This document shows positions 1 through 7,963 of a DNA stretch of 27,046 nt, in pieces (positions within the stretch are counted from its first letter, which is position 1; every line of letters starts with the position of its first letter). The stretch comes from Synergistaceae bacterium UBA5827 (lineage in GTDB: Bacteria; Synergistota; Synergistia; Synergistales; 79-D21). The notes below the pieces were generated by a model. The model made no database searches and had not been told where the DNA came from. It saw only the letters and a list, made by a program, of their open reading frames with translations. Location: NCBI GenBank assembly GCA_002432945.1, contig DJHE01000026.1, forward strand, positions 30,301 through 57,346, read 5' to 3'. Position numbers and translations under genes: made by a program.

Positions 1-198
1 GCCACCATTTTCCTGGTGTCCGTGCGGTGGAGCCTGATGACGGTGCGTATCCTTGAATGTGTGACGGAACTGCTTTTCGCAGAGGCTGCCGCATTCTCGG
101 TCGTCCTGGTTCTCATTGTTTTTGCAGCCATCGGGGCTATCTCGCTCCTGTTCCGCATCGCCTACCCCGATTATTCTCGCCATCTGAGGAGGCCGTAA
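1..198 (+). CDS. ABC transporter permease, C-terminal fragment
   Basis: The reading frame is open from the first base to a TAA at 196-198, so the gene begins outside the window. The 65 visible residues include a strongly hydrophobic segment (roughly residues 28-53) and a short basic tail ending in RHLRRP, as in the last membrane helix of binding-protein-dependent permeases. The ATPase gene starts 3 bp after the stop, which implies one operon and a common transporter. The substrate cannot be told from this fragment. The permease identity rests mainly on hydrophobicity and on the adjoining ATPase. Confidence 0.7.
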   Translation, partial: ATIFLVSVRWSLMTVRILECVTELLFAEAAAFSVVLVLIVFAAIGAISLLFRIAYPDYSRHLRRP

Positions 199-201
199 GG
201 C

Positions 202-1287
202 ATGGCACTCGGCATTTCTCTCGTGCACCTCACGAAAACCTTCTGGAAGGATCGGCAGACATCCTTCAAGGCTGTCGATGATGTCCACCTGGATGTCATG
301 CCCGGCGAACTGGTTACCTTACTGGGCCCCTCGGGATGCGGCAAGACTACGATCCTTCGGATGATCGCAGGTTTTGAAAGGCCTACCGAAGGACGTGTCC
401 TGATCGGTGGGCAGGATATTACCGATGCGGCAGTCAACGCACGGGGCATCGGGTTCATTTTTCAAAACTACGCTCTCTTCCCACACATGAACGTATTTGA
501 CAACGTGGCTTACGGCCTGAAGGTCAAACATACCCCGCCAGGAGAAACAGGGAGAAAAGTGGCCGAGGTCCTGGAATTGGTGGGACTCAAGGGTGCGGAG
601 AGACGTTTTCCAAGCCAGCTTTCCGGGGGAGAGCAGCAACGCGTGGCTCTTGCACGGGTTTTTGCCATTAATCCCAACGTGTTGCTGATGGATGAACCGC
701 TGGCGAACCTTGACGCGAAACTCCGCATCTACATGCTTGCAGAGATTCGCAGCTTGCAAAAGCGGCTGGGTGCAACCTGCATATTCGTTACCCATGACCA
801 GAAGGAAGCGCTCACCATTGCGGATCGGATCGTGGTGCTGAACAAGGGAAGGATCGAACAGGCGGGCACCCCGTTTGACCTCTATGCCAACCCGGCAAGC
901 TTCTTCGTGGCGGACTTCATTGGCCAGGCCAATATTTTCAGGGGGCGGATAGAAGTGATTCGCGAGGGGGGATTGGAAGTTTCATTTTACGGTCGCAGCC
1001 TGAGCGTAAGGGGCAATCCCGGTGCAAGATTCAGGGGAGGAGATGCGGTGGCGCTCGCCATAAGGCCTGAAGCCCTGGTCTTGGGGGAAACCGAGGGAGC
1101 TTTGCTGGCAGGGCAGGTGTTAAGCCGCGTTTTCGTGGGTGACAAAATGGAGTACGTGATAGAGGTGGAGCCCGGATTCCTTGTCAATGTTTTTGAGCCC
1201 TTCTCAAGGGATAGCCAGCTTTTCCCTGTGGGGAGCAGGGTGGGGATTTCTGCCGACCAGAGGGATGTCATTCCCTTGCCCGTTTAG
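202..1287 (+). CDS. ABC transporter ATP-binding protein, PotA/FbpC-like with TOBE domain
   Basis: This is the 361-residue energy-coupling subunit of an importer and acts on the cytoplasmic face of the membrane. Visible motifs are Walker A GPSGCGKTT (residues 42-50), the Q-loop FQNYALFP (about 87-94), the signature LSGGEQQR (140-147), Walker B LLMDEP (161-166) and the switch histidine in THDQ (H198). About 120 residues follow the ATPase core. They have the length and character of the TOBE region found in polyamine, iron(III), molybdate and phosphonate importers. The ATG lies 3 bp after the permease stop and its ribosome site falls inside the permease end (gaggagg), so the two are translationally linked. 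Substrate is unknown because the binding protein and the rest of the permease are outside the window. Confidence 0.93.
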   Translation: MALGISLVHLTKTFWKDRQTSFKAVDDVHLDVMPGELVTLLGPSGCGKTTILRMIAGFERPTEGRVLIGGQDITDAAVNARGIGFIFQNYALFPHMNVFDNVAYGLKVKHTPPGETGRKVAEVLELVGLKGAERRFPSQLSGGEQQRVALARVFAINPNVLLMDEPLANLDAKLRIYMLAEIRSLQKRLGATCIFVTHDQKEALTIADRIVVLNKGRIEQAGTPFDLYANPASFFVADFIGQANIFRGRIEVIREGGLEVSFYGRSLSVRGNPGARFRGGDAVALAIRPEALVLGETEGALLAGQVLSRVFVGDKMEYVIEVEPGFLVNVFEPFSRDSQLFPVGSRVGISADQRDVIPLPV

Positions 1288-1325
1288 TGTAGCTTCTTTC
1301 CATGCCGCGACCTGCGTTCACCGCA

Positions 1326-1718
1326 TCAGCAGGTTCCGTGGGCGAACAGCGCAACGCTTTCCCCGTCGTGATAGAGCTTGTTGTATTCTTTGCAGGCTTC
1401 CGTGGTCTTTTTAACGATCACCGTTTCAATCTCGTTTCCAAGAAGGTGCTTTACGACCTCTTCAGGGACAGATAAGGCTCCATCTTCCCCGTTCCCTATC
1501 ACGACCACCTTGACGCCTTTCCCAATCACGGTGTCGACCATTGGCAAGTCAAGCGTATGCCCTTTTCTCTCTTTCCATCTCTTGACTTTTTTGCCGATGA
1601 TCCTGATGTCTTTCCCTTTCCCTTTTCTTGAATCCCCGTTCCCGGAGTGTTCCTCTCCGAATATGACAAATTTCCCCCATGAGAAATGTTCCACAGGCCC
1701 CCTGGGATCGTCAAACAC
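1326..1718 (-). CDS. Mth938-like domain protein (DUF498 family)
   Basis: A small cytoplasmic protein of about 130 residues. The central strand-loop patterns VKVVVIGNGEDGALSVPEEV and IETVIVKKTTEACKEYN, and the C-terminal segment VALFAHGTC, match my knowledge of the Mth938-like fold, which has no firm biochemical role. I chose the GTG at 1716-1718 because AAGGGAGG (1728-1735 on the minus strand) lies 9 nt upstream. The upstream TTG at 1727 abuts that ribosome site and is unlikely to be used. The stretch of K, R and G around residues 30-50 (KGKGKDIRIIGKKVKRWKER) is unusually basic. The gene converges on the ABC ATPase with a 38 bp gap and no obvious hairpin between them. Confidence 0.72.
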   Translation of the reverse strand: MFDDPRGPVEHFSWGKFVIFGEEHSGNGDSRKGKGKDIRIIGKKVKRWKERKGHTLDLPMVDTVIGKGVKVVVIGNGEDGALSVPEEVVKHLLGNEIETVIVKKTTEACKEYNKLYHDGESVALFAHGTC

Positions 1719-1965
1719 AATTTTCAACCTCCCTTGCCCCAGATTGGCAAAGAGTATTGTCGATAGCTATGTGTATCACTAATAGGGTAATACGGCAAGG
1801 ACATTTTTCCCCTGCCTCTTTTGGCGAGATCCGGTGGAGGAGCGGAAAAGGGTAAGATGTGGGGGAGATAAATCGATGCCAGGGGGCACGATAAAGTATC
1901 CGTTTGGCTGCCTCGAAATGCGGGGTTCCCGATCTGGCATTCGCCAACTGAAAGGGGTGGAAGTG

Positions 1966-3699
1966 ATGGGTCGGTTCTTTTTTCTTTTTGTCCTGGTTTT
2001 ATGCCTTGTGGGGGTCCAGCCTGCTTTGGCGTGTACGACCCTGATTGTCGGGAAGGAGGCTTCCTTTGACGGTTCGGTGATGGTTTCCCATTCCGATGAC
2101 GGGTTGAATGACGGAAGCCTGGTCTATGTACCGGCAATGGACCACAAGCCCGGGTCAAGGCGAGCCGTTTTTTATTCCCATGCAGCCTTTGATTTCAAAC
2201 CCCAATGGGGGGGAAGTGTCAGCCATCGCATCGTTACCAGGGATCGCGGCCGCGCCTACGACAAAACAGGAGTTAAGCCAAGCGTACCGTTGGGTTTTAT
2301 TCCACAAGTCGAACACACCTATGCTTATTTTGACGCCAACTACGGAGTAATGAACGAGCACCAGCTTTCGATCGGCGAGTGCACGGACAAGGCAAAAGTC
2401 CATCCGGAACCTGAGCCGGGGAAGCGGATCTTCTACTCGTCCGAACTTTCGCGCGTTGCCCTGGAGCGAACAAAAACCGCCCGCGAGGCAATTAGGCTCA
2501 TGGGTGAATTGATCGAAAAGTACGGATATTACGGTACGGGAGAAACCCTGCTCGTAGCTGATCCGAATGAAGGCTGGGTCATGGAAATGGCCGGTTACGA
2601 CATGAACGGTACCGGTGGGGTATGGGTGGCGCAGCGTGTGCCGGACGACATGGTTTTCGTCGCGGCAAACCAGTTTCGTATCCGCGAAGTGCGCAAGGAC
2701 AGCGACGACATGATGTTCTCCGGGAACATTTTCGACATTGCCCGGCAAAAGGGATGGTGGGACCCCTCGAAGGGGTCGTTGGACTTTGCCGCCGTCTATG
2801 GTGACGGGGAGTTCCACCACCCGTATTATTCATTGCGCCGGGTTTGGCGGGCCCTGTCCTTGGTTGCCCCGTCGCTGAACCTTTCGCCCTGGGTCGAAGG
2901 TCCCTTCACCCTTGCCTACCCTTTCGCGGTCAAGCCGGACAGGAATATGAAGGTACAGGATCTGTTTGCCATCCATCGCGATAATTACGAAGGAACGGAG
3001 TTCGACTTGACCCGGGGGTTGGCCGCCGGACCTTTCGGCAATCCCACCCGGTTCGAAGGGAACGCGGAATCCGTCGCCGACAAGGAGGGAAAACTCTCTC
3101 CGCTGGTCGGTGAATTCGAAAGACCGCTGAACATTTACCGTTGCGTCTATTCCTATGTGAACCAATCACGCAAATGGCTGCCGGATGCCATAGGCGGCGT
3201 GGTCTGGTTCGGGCCCGATCGTCCCGCTACGACAGTCCTGATGCCCTTCTATGCAGGGGCATTCGATTTGCCGGATTCCGTCCAGCGGGCTGATATCCTC
3301 AGGCTCGATAGAAAGAGCATGTGGACGTCTTTCAACTACGTAGCGAACTATTCCATGCTTAAATACGCGTTCATGATTAAGGATATTCGCACCGAACAGG
3401 GTCGCTTCGAGGGAGCCGCATTCGGAAATCAAAAGGATTTGGAAACGAAGGCTCTCACCCTTTGGCAAAATGGCAACCGAGCCGGAGCCCGGGAATTATT
3501 GACAAGGTACAGCGACAAAAACGCTGCCGGAATCCTGGATGCATGGTGGGAGCTTTCTGAATTCCTGTACGTGAAGTACAACGATGGCTATATCAACACC
3601 GATGAGGAGATTGCACATCCTGTTTTTTATCCTGCCTGGTGGCTCAAGCAGGTGGGCTTTGAGGATGGGCCCACCAGCTATAAGCAGAAAACCAGGTAA
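1966..3699 (+). CDS. Secreted C69-family dipeptidase
   Basis: An N-terminal-nucleophile cysteine peptidase of 577 residues, expected to cleave dipeptides outside the cytoplasm. An export signal (residues 1-22, hydrophobic FFFLFVLVLCLVGV) is followed directly by Cys23 in ACTTLIVGK. In C69 enzymes this Cys becomes the new N-terminus and attacks the peptide bond. Downstream blocks SFDGSVMVSHSDDG and NEHQLSIGECT also fit the family. The frame stays open upstream to 1834, but the ATG at 1966 has a purine-rich ribosome site (ggggtggaag) and opens the signal peptide, so I prefer it. The product fits scavenging of peptides by an amino-acid-fermenting cell. Function is well supported; the exact substrate is not. 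Confidence 0.9.
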   Translation: MGRFFFLFVLVLCLVGVQPALACTTLIVGKEASFDGSVMVSHSDDGLNDGSLVYVPAMDHKPGSRRAVFYSHAAFDFKPQWGGSVSHRIVTRDRGRAYDKTGVKPSVPLGFIPQVEHTYAYFDANYGVMNEHQLSIGECTDKAKVHPEPEPGKRIFYSSELSRVALERTKTAREAIRLMGELIEKYGYYGTGETLLVADPNEGWVMEMAGYDMNGTGGVWVAQRVPDDMVFVAANQFRIREVRKDSDDMMFSGNIFDIARQKGWWDPSKGSLDFAAVYGDGEFHHPYYSLRRVWRALSLVAPSLNLSPWVEGPFTLAYPFAVKPDRNMKVQDLFAIHRDNYEGTEFDLTRGLAAGPFGNPTRFEGNAESVADKEGKLSPLVGEFERPLNIYRCVYSYVNQSRKWLPDAIGGVVWFGPDRPATTVLMPFYAGAFDLPDSVQRADILRLDRKSMWTSFNYVANYSMLKYAFMIKDIRTEQGRFEGAAFGNQKDLETKALTLWQNGNRAGARELLTRYSDKNAAGILDAWWELSEFLYVKYNDGYINTDEEIAHPVFYPAWWLKQVGFEDGPTSYKQKTR

Positions 3700-3753
3700 G
3701 CAGAGTCGGAGGGAAGATCAAGCTTGCGAGGAGAGTCGGCCATAGGAGGAGAA

Positions 3754-4626
3754 ATGAAAATGCCTAAAGAAAACGCAGGGCTTCACGGGAAAGAGGGAAA
3801 GATCGTGACTGGGGCTTTTCCTGCGGCCGCCAGGTGGCGTGTTCCTTTCGGTATGCTTTTGCCCTTCCTGCTCATTTCCTTCGGCCTTGCATGGGGCATC
3901 CTGGCCCTGTTCGTCTTTTTCCCGGATCAAATGAACAAGGCATTCGGCGAGCTGACTGGCCAGCATCCGCTCTTTTTCCTGGCGGTGTATGCCCCCGCCA
4001 TCGCTGCCCTGGTTATCGTCGCCTGGTGCAGCGGCTATGCGGGTTTGCAGCGGTTTCTCCGCAGGCTCTTGATATGGCGCTGCTCTCAATCCTGGTATGG
4101 CTTCCTCCTAATCGGCATTCCACTGGTTTATTACGGGAGCTCGGTCCTGAAAGGGGACCCTTTCCCGGGATCGTTTCCGTTTTCTTCGTTCAAAGCGTTC
4201 ATGCTGGCGATATTCTTCACCGCGATCAAGGGCCCGGTCGAGGAGCTCGGCTGGAGGGGGCTGGCCCTGCCCCTGCTGCAGCGAAAGCTGGCGCCCTTGT
4301 GGGCGGGGCTGGTCCTTGGCGTTATTTGGGGATTTTGGCATTTGCCCGCATTTCTTTTGAGCGGCACGCCGCAAGGCGCCTGGTCCTTCACCCCGTTTTT
4401 CGCGGGTTCAGTAGCGGTTAGCGTGATCGCAACTGCGTTGTTCAACGAATCAGGCGGCAGCATCCTGCTTCCCGCCTTGCTCCATTTCCAGTTGAACAAC
4501 CCGGTATGGCCCGATGCGCAGCCTTATGACATGTACGCATTCGTGGCCGCTGCGATAGCGGTCGTTTGGTATAAAAGGAAAGAGTTGCTCGATGCAGGAA
4601 CAGGGATGAAAGAGGTTATTCCCTAG
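3754..4626 (+). CDS. CPBP-family intramembrane metalloprotease
   Basis: A polytopic membrane protein of 290 residues with several hydrophobic segments. It carries the three CPBP (Abi/CAAX-protease-like) signatures: GPVEELGWRG with the Glu pair and Arg of EExxxR (E163, E164, R168), a FWHLPAF block (H196) and LLHFQLNN (H244). In this family these residues form a metal-dependent peptidase site within the membrane; targets are rarely known. The ribosome site AGGAGGA (3744-3750) serves either ATG 3754 or ATG 3760. The TTG at 3724 lacks a good ribosome site. It follows the C69 peptidase by 54 bp and may be co-transcribed. Nothing here shows whether it acts in immunity, processing or membrane stress. 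Confidence 0.88.
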   Translation: MKMPKENAGLHGKEGKIVTGAFPAAARWRVPFGMLLPFLLISFGLAWGILALFVFFPDQMNKAFGELTGQHPLFFLAVYAPAIAALVIVAWCSGYAGLQRFLRRLLIWRCSQSWYGFLLIGIPLVYYGSSVLKGDPFPGSFPFSSFKAFMLAIFFTAIKGPVEELGWRGLALPLLQRKLAPLWAGLVLGVIWGFWHLPAFLLSGTPQGAWSFTPFFAGSVAVSVIATALFNESGGSILLPALLHFQLNNPVWPDAQPYDMYAFVAAAIAVVWYKRKELLDAGTGMKEVIP

Positions 4627-4724
4627 CAGGAAGCGCGTTGCCCTGATTCTTGAAGACATTCGTTTATCGAGTTAAGCTGTTCGGGTGAAACACAAATGCC
4701 CATTGCCTTGGCACAAAACGAGGT

Positions 4725-4747
4725 ATTGGGCAAATCTTTTTGCCAAT
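4725..4747 (+). other. Hairpin directly before the aminotransferase ribosome site
   Basis: ATTGG, one bulged G, then CAAA pairs with TTTG and CCAAT around a 4-nt loop, giving nine pairs. The structure ends at the first base before the GGAGG ribosome site of the aminotransferase. There is no T-tract, so it is not an intrinsic terminator. A role in modulating translation is possible but unproven. Confidence 0.35.
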
Positions 4748-4758
4748 TGGAGGATGAC

Positions 4759-5967
4759 ATGCCAAATTTTGCAGAACGCATGAAGGCCATGGAAAAATCG
4801 GCCGGGATAATTCGGAATCTTTTCGGGGCCATGAATGATCCCAGCCTCATCTCATTCGGGGGAGGAGCCCCGGCGAAGGAAGCCCTGCCCATCGATATCG
4901 TCCGTGAAATTTCCAACGACGTCATGACCGTTGGCAAGAGAGGCGTTGAAGCGCTTCAATACGGAAGTGTCATGGGTTTGCCCGACTTGCGGGAAGTGGT
5001 TGTCAGCGAGTTGCTGGCCCCGAAAGGAATTGACGCAAAAGCGGAGAACATCCTGGTCACCAGCGGCGGGCTGGAAGGTATCAACCTGTTGTGCCAGTTG
5101 TATATCGATCCCGGAGATGTGATCCTGGTCGAGTCACCGACTTTCGTCCATTGCGTGGAAATCTTTGAAATGTTCCAGGCCAAGTGCATCAGCGTCGTAA
5201 TGGATGATAACGGCATGGTCACGGAAGACCTGGAAGAGAAGATCAGGCAATACAACCCCAAGATCGTTTACGTGATTCCGACATTTCATAACCCCACGGG
5301 AAGGACTCTTTCCCTAGAGAGGAGGAAAAGAATCGCGGAATTGGGCAGCCGGTATGACGTGGTGATCCTGGAGGATGACCCTTATCGTGACATTCGTTAC
5401 AGCGGAAGTGAACTCAAACCGATCAAGGCCTTTGACAAGACGGGACACACCGTACTTGCGAACAGTTTCTCCAAGATTTTCTCCCCGGGGTCCAGGCTTG
5501 GCTATGTCCTGGCCAGCGATGAGGTGAGCGCGAAGCTGTTCGACGCCAAGACGGCGACCAACTCCCACACCTCGATGCTGCCCCAGGTGATCTGTGCGGA
5601 GTTCTTCAAGCGAGGTTACTACCCGGCCCATCACAAAATGATTTGCGACCTTTACCGGGAAAGAAGGGACACGATGATCGAGTGCATCGACCGGTTTTTC
5701 CCCGAAGGGACAAAACGAACCTTTCCCGATGGCGGCCTTTTCACCTGGGCCGAGTTGCCGGGAGGGCTCAACACCACGGACCTGCTGGTCGAAGCCACCT
5801 CAAATCCGGCCGTCAAGGTTGCCTTCGTGGCCGGAGAGGGTTTCTTCATCGAGGGCGGCGGCATGGGCAATAATTGCATGAGGATCAGTTTTGGCTCGGT
5901 CACCCCCGAGAAGATCAGGATAGGAGCCGAAAAACTGGGAAGGCTGATCCGCTCAAGGCTGGAGTAA
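4759..5967 (+). CDS. PLP-dependent aminotransferase (class I/II, 2-aminoadipate aminotransferase/MocR-like catalytic type)
   Basis: A fold-type I aminotransferase of 402 residues. The PLP-binding lysine is K239 in NSFSKIFSPGSRLGY; the substrate and cofactor blocks FGGGAP, TSGGLEGI, NPTGRTLS and EDDPYRDIRY are all present, and the C-terminal FFIEGGG...RISFG segment ends the fold. This sequence type includes LysN-like and broad-specificity branched or aromatic aminotransferases, so the amino donor cannot be fixed. It lacks the GntR domain of full MocR regulators. The ATG at 4759 is chosen because GGAGG (4749-4753) sits 5 nt upstream; an ATG 63 bp earlier lies before a hairpin and lacks a ribosome site. 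It ends 14 bp from the convergent phosphofructokinase gene. Confidence 0.9.
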   Translation: MPNFAERMKAMEKSAGIIRNLFGAMNDPSLISFGGGAPAKEALPIDIVREISNDVMTVGKRGVEALQYGSVMGLPDLREVVVSELLAPKGIDAKAENILVTSGGLEGINLLCQLYIDPGDVILVESPTFVHCVEIFEMFQAKCISVVMDDNGMVTEDLEEKIRQYNPKIVYVIPTFHNPTGRTLSLERRKRIAELGSRYDVVILEDDPYRDIRYSGSELKPIKAFDKTGHTVLANSFSKIFSPGSRLGYVLASDEVSAKLFDAKTATNSHTSMLPQVICAEFFKRGYYPAHHKMICDLYRERRDTMIECIDRFFPEGTKRTFPDGGLFTWAELPGGLNTTDLLVEATSNPAVKVAFVAGEGFFIEGGGMGNNCMRISFGSVTPEKIRIGAEKLGRLIRSRLE

Positions 5968-5981
5968 CGTGGCCCCGGAAC

Positions 5982-7250
5982 TCAGTAGTCCGTCACGTAC
6001 TGGAAGCGTTTTCTGAATTCTTCCGGGGAGAGTTGGGCTGCCACGGCGAGCTTTTCGAACTCGATCCCCGGTTCGAAATCCCGTTTTTCAAGGCGGATCA
6101 TGTATTCTCGCGCGATCCGGTATTGAATCGACTCCGTGTTCACCATGCGAATCTGCGTCCTCTTCGTCACTGGGTCCATGATGTCCTCGAAGGGGATTGG
6201 GACGATACGGTTGTTCTGGATGGTGATCATTGCGTTGGTGCCGCCGTTTCTCAGGTACTCCATCGCCGCATAGCCGAGGTTCCGGGTATATTCGATGTCG
6301 AAGGCGTTGGGTGGAGCGCACCTCACTTCGTATCCAACCTCTTTGTTGTTGATCGTCATTTTGATACCCAAAGAGTTGAGGTTGGCCAGCACTTCCTTCT
6401 TCAGGACGTCGGAAAAGTTGATCTCGGCGTAGCGCATATGTCCGTGGTCGTCGCACTCGAGGCAGGCTGCGGCCTCGAGATCTTCCACCCGAATTTTCTC
6501 TATAAGCCCTTCCGCGGCGACGGCAACGCCGTAATTCCTGCCTGAAGCCAGCCTTTTGATGATGGAGCCCGTGATGATATCCACGACGAGGGACAAGGGG
6601 ATTTTCTTGTCGGGGGAGAATTCCTCCGGGATGAGAATCATTGTGGCTCCCGCGCTCTTTCCGATACCCAGGGCAAGATGTCCTGCCACCCGTCCCATGG
6701 CGACCACGATGAACCATCTTCCCGTTGTTTTTGCGTCAACCATGAGGTTCGAGACGATTTGGGAACCGAGGGACCGTGCCGACTCAAAACCGAAGGTCGG
6801 AATTCCCCCCGGCAAGGGCAGGTCGTTGTCAATGGTTTTCGGTACGTGGACAAAACTGATCGTCAGCCCGAGACTGTTCTTTGCGAAGTCAGCCACACGA
6901 GACGCAGCATAAGCCGTATCGTCCCCTCCAATGGTGACGAGATGGGTGACTCCAAGTTCGATAAGCGTGTCCACAACATTTCGAAGGGATTCCTCGGTCT
7001 TGGTCGGGTTGAATCTCGAAACCCGAAGGATGCTGCCCCCGTCGGAATAAATGCGGCTGACCATGTCAATAGTAAGGGGAGTGACCAGCTTTTCCCCTTT
7101 TCCCAGGTTGGCGAAGCCATCGTAAATGCCGTAGACCTCCCAGCCTGATTTTTTCGCTTCGATGGTCACGGAACTGATAACGCTGTTAATCCCAGGGGCT
7201 GGTCCCCCACCGCAGACGATGGCAAGCGTTTTCTGTCCGGGAGAATTCAT
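5982..7250 (-). CDS. Pyrophosphate-type 6-phosphofructokinase
   Basis: A glycolytic phosphofructokinase of 422 residues that phosphorylates fructose 6-phosphate. The N-terminal GGGPAPGIN loop (residues 14-22), the nucleotide/phosphate block IGGDDT (107-112) and HVPKTIDND (135-143) are present. ATP enzymes usually have GGDGS and PGTIDND. The Asp at the fourth position and the Lys before TIDND are the two established hallmarks of PPi-dependent enzymes. Use of PPi, and hence reversibility, is thus inferred from residues. Its ATG has GGGGGAC about 8 nt upstream. The gene stands alone, divergent from yerC and convergent with the aminotransferase. The reverse strand carries a long open frame within this gene that I treat as a shadow. 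Confidence 0.92.
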   Translation of the reverse strand: MNSPGQKTLAIVCGGGPAPGINSVISSVTIEAKKSGWEVYGIYDGFANLGKGEKLVTPLTIDMVSRIYSDGGSILRVSRFNPTKTEESLRNVVDTLIELGVTHLVTIGGDDTAYAASRVADFAKNSLGLTISFVHVPKTIDNDLPLPGGIPTFGFESARSLGSQIVSNLMVDAKTTGRWFIVVAMGRVAGHLALGIGKSAGATMILIPEEFSPDKKIPLSLVVDIITGSIIKRLASGRNYGVAVAAEGLIEKIRVEDLEAAACLECDDHGHMRYAEINFSDVLKKEVLANLNSLGIKMTINNKEVGYEVRCAPPNAFDIEYTRNLGYAAMEYLRNGGTNAMITIQNNRIVPIPFEDIMDPVTKRTQIRMVNTESIQYRIAREYMIRLEKRDFEPGIEFEKLAVAAQLSPEEFRKRFQYVTDY

Positions 7251-7282
7251 TGTTTGTCCCCCTTAAGAAGATTGTTTAAAAA

Positions 7283-7309
7283 ATTGTATCATACACTTCT
7301 ATCAATCAA
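7283..7309 (-). promoter_or_regulatory. Possible promoter of the phosphofructokinase gene
   Basis: On the minus strand TTGATT (7304-7309) and TACAAT (7283-7288) are separated by 15 bp, shorter than the ideal 17. They lie about 35-60 bp upstream of the phosphofructokinase ATG in an AT-rich block. This is a motif match only. Confidence 0.35.
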
Positions 7310-7425
7310 GAAAATAAATAGAAGAACAAGCGAAGCGTTATGCTGCTGGCGAGTTTTAAGTATGTGCCGGGTATGCCCCGGGGTTTTGATTTTGGAGTTG
7401 AGGGTTTTCTCTCCATGGTTGGTGG

Positions 7426-7431
7426 TATAAT
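7426..7431 (+). promoter_or_regulatory. Candidate -10 element upstream of yerC-like gene
   Basis: A perfect TATAAT lies 46 bp before the yerC-like ATG, preceded by GTGG. No good -35 hexamer is at the right spacing. It is the best promoter candidate in the 227 bp divergent region between the phosphofructokinase and yerC-like genes. The rest of that region shows nothing I can name. Confidence 0.4.
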
Positions 7432-7477
7432 CCTGTAAAATACTTATGTTAAATAGGTAAAGTAAAAGGAGGTGAAA

Positions 7478-7774
7478 ATGGTGGCAGAAAAATGGAAGGA
7501 CAATCTGACCGATCAGCTATGCAAGTCGATCCTGGCCCTTGAGACGGTGGATGAAGCTTACCGGTACCTCGAGGATGTGGCCACGATCGGCGAGATCCGC
7601 GCCTTTGCCCAGCGCCTGGAGGTATCCAGGTTGCTCAGCGAAGGTTACACCTATCCGCAGATTGCGCAGCAGACTGGGGCAAGCACGGCAACGATCAGCC
7701 GTGTCAAGAAGTTCCTGGAGTATGGCGCGGACGGCTACAAGATCGTACTGGAACGCCTGAAGGAAAAGAGCTGA
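7478..7774 (+). CDS. YerC/YecD-family TrpR-like DNA-binding protein
   Basis: A 98-residue helical protein with a TrpR-type helix-turn-helix. The recognisable core is the stretch IGEIRAFAQRLEVSRLL, then GYTYPQIAQQTGASTATISRVKKFLEYG (about residues 50-78), where the second block is the DNA-reading unit. The family is annotated as TrpR-related, but most members do not respond to tryptophan and no target is established. A near-perfect ribosome site (AAAAGGAGGTG) precedes ATG 7478, with GTG 7481 as an equally spaced alternative. It is divergent from the phosphofructokinase gene, but the sequence alone does not link the two. Confidence 0.88.
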   Translation: MVAEKWKDNLTDQLCKSILALETVDEAYRYLEDVATIGEIRAFAQRLEVSRLLSEGYTYPQIAQQTGASTATISRVKKFLEYGADGYKIVLERLKEKS

Positions 7775-7817
7775 CACCGGCTTCGATCGATTCATCGCAA
7801 ATCGCAAGGGTCTCTTG

Positions 7818-7870
7818 AAGGAAGGGTCCTTCTCCCACCTCTTCTTTACTGGTGAGGAGGACCTTTCCTT
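7818..7870 (+). other. Long imperfect hairpin between yerC-like and radical SAM genes
   Basis: About 19 base pairs form between 7818-7839 and 7851-7870, with two G-U pairs and a small C bulge, around an 11-nt loop. It starts 44 bp after the yerC-like stop. No run of T follows it on either strand, so it is not a standard intrinsic terminator. It may protect the 3' end of the upstream message, or act as a leader structure for the radical SAM gene. Confidence 0.5.
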
Positions 7871-7963
7871 GTGTGCGAAACGAGTTTCGGGTTCGTCCAC
7901 GGCCCGGAGGCGTTCCACCGGGGGGCTCTCTGCCGTACCTCCGGGAAGAAAGGGGAGTGTCCC

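Noticed and set aside
5874..6545. A 223-codon open frame on + inside the phosphofructokinase gene.
   Set aside because: It is antisense to a clearly conserved enzyme, overlaps the aminotransferase end and shows no recognisable family motif.
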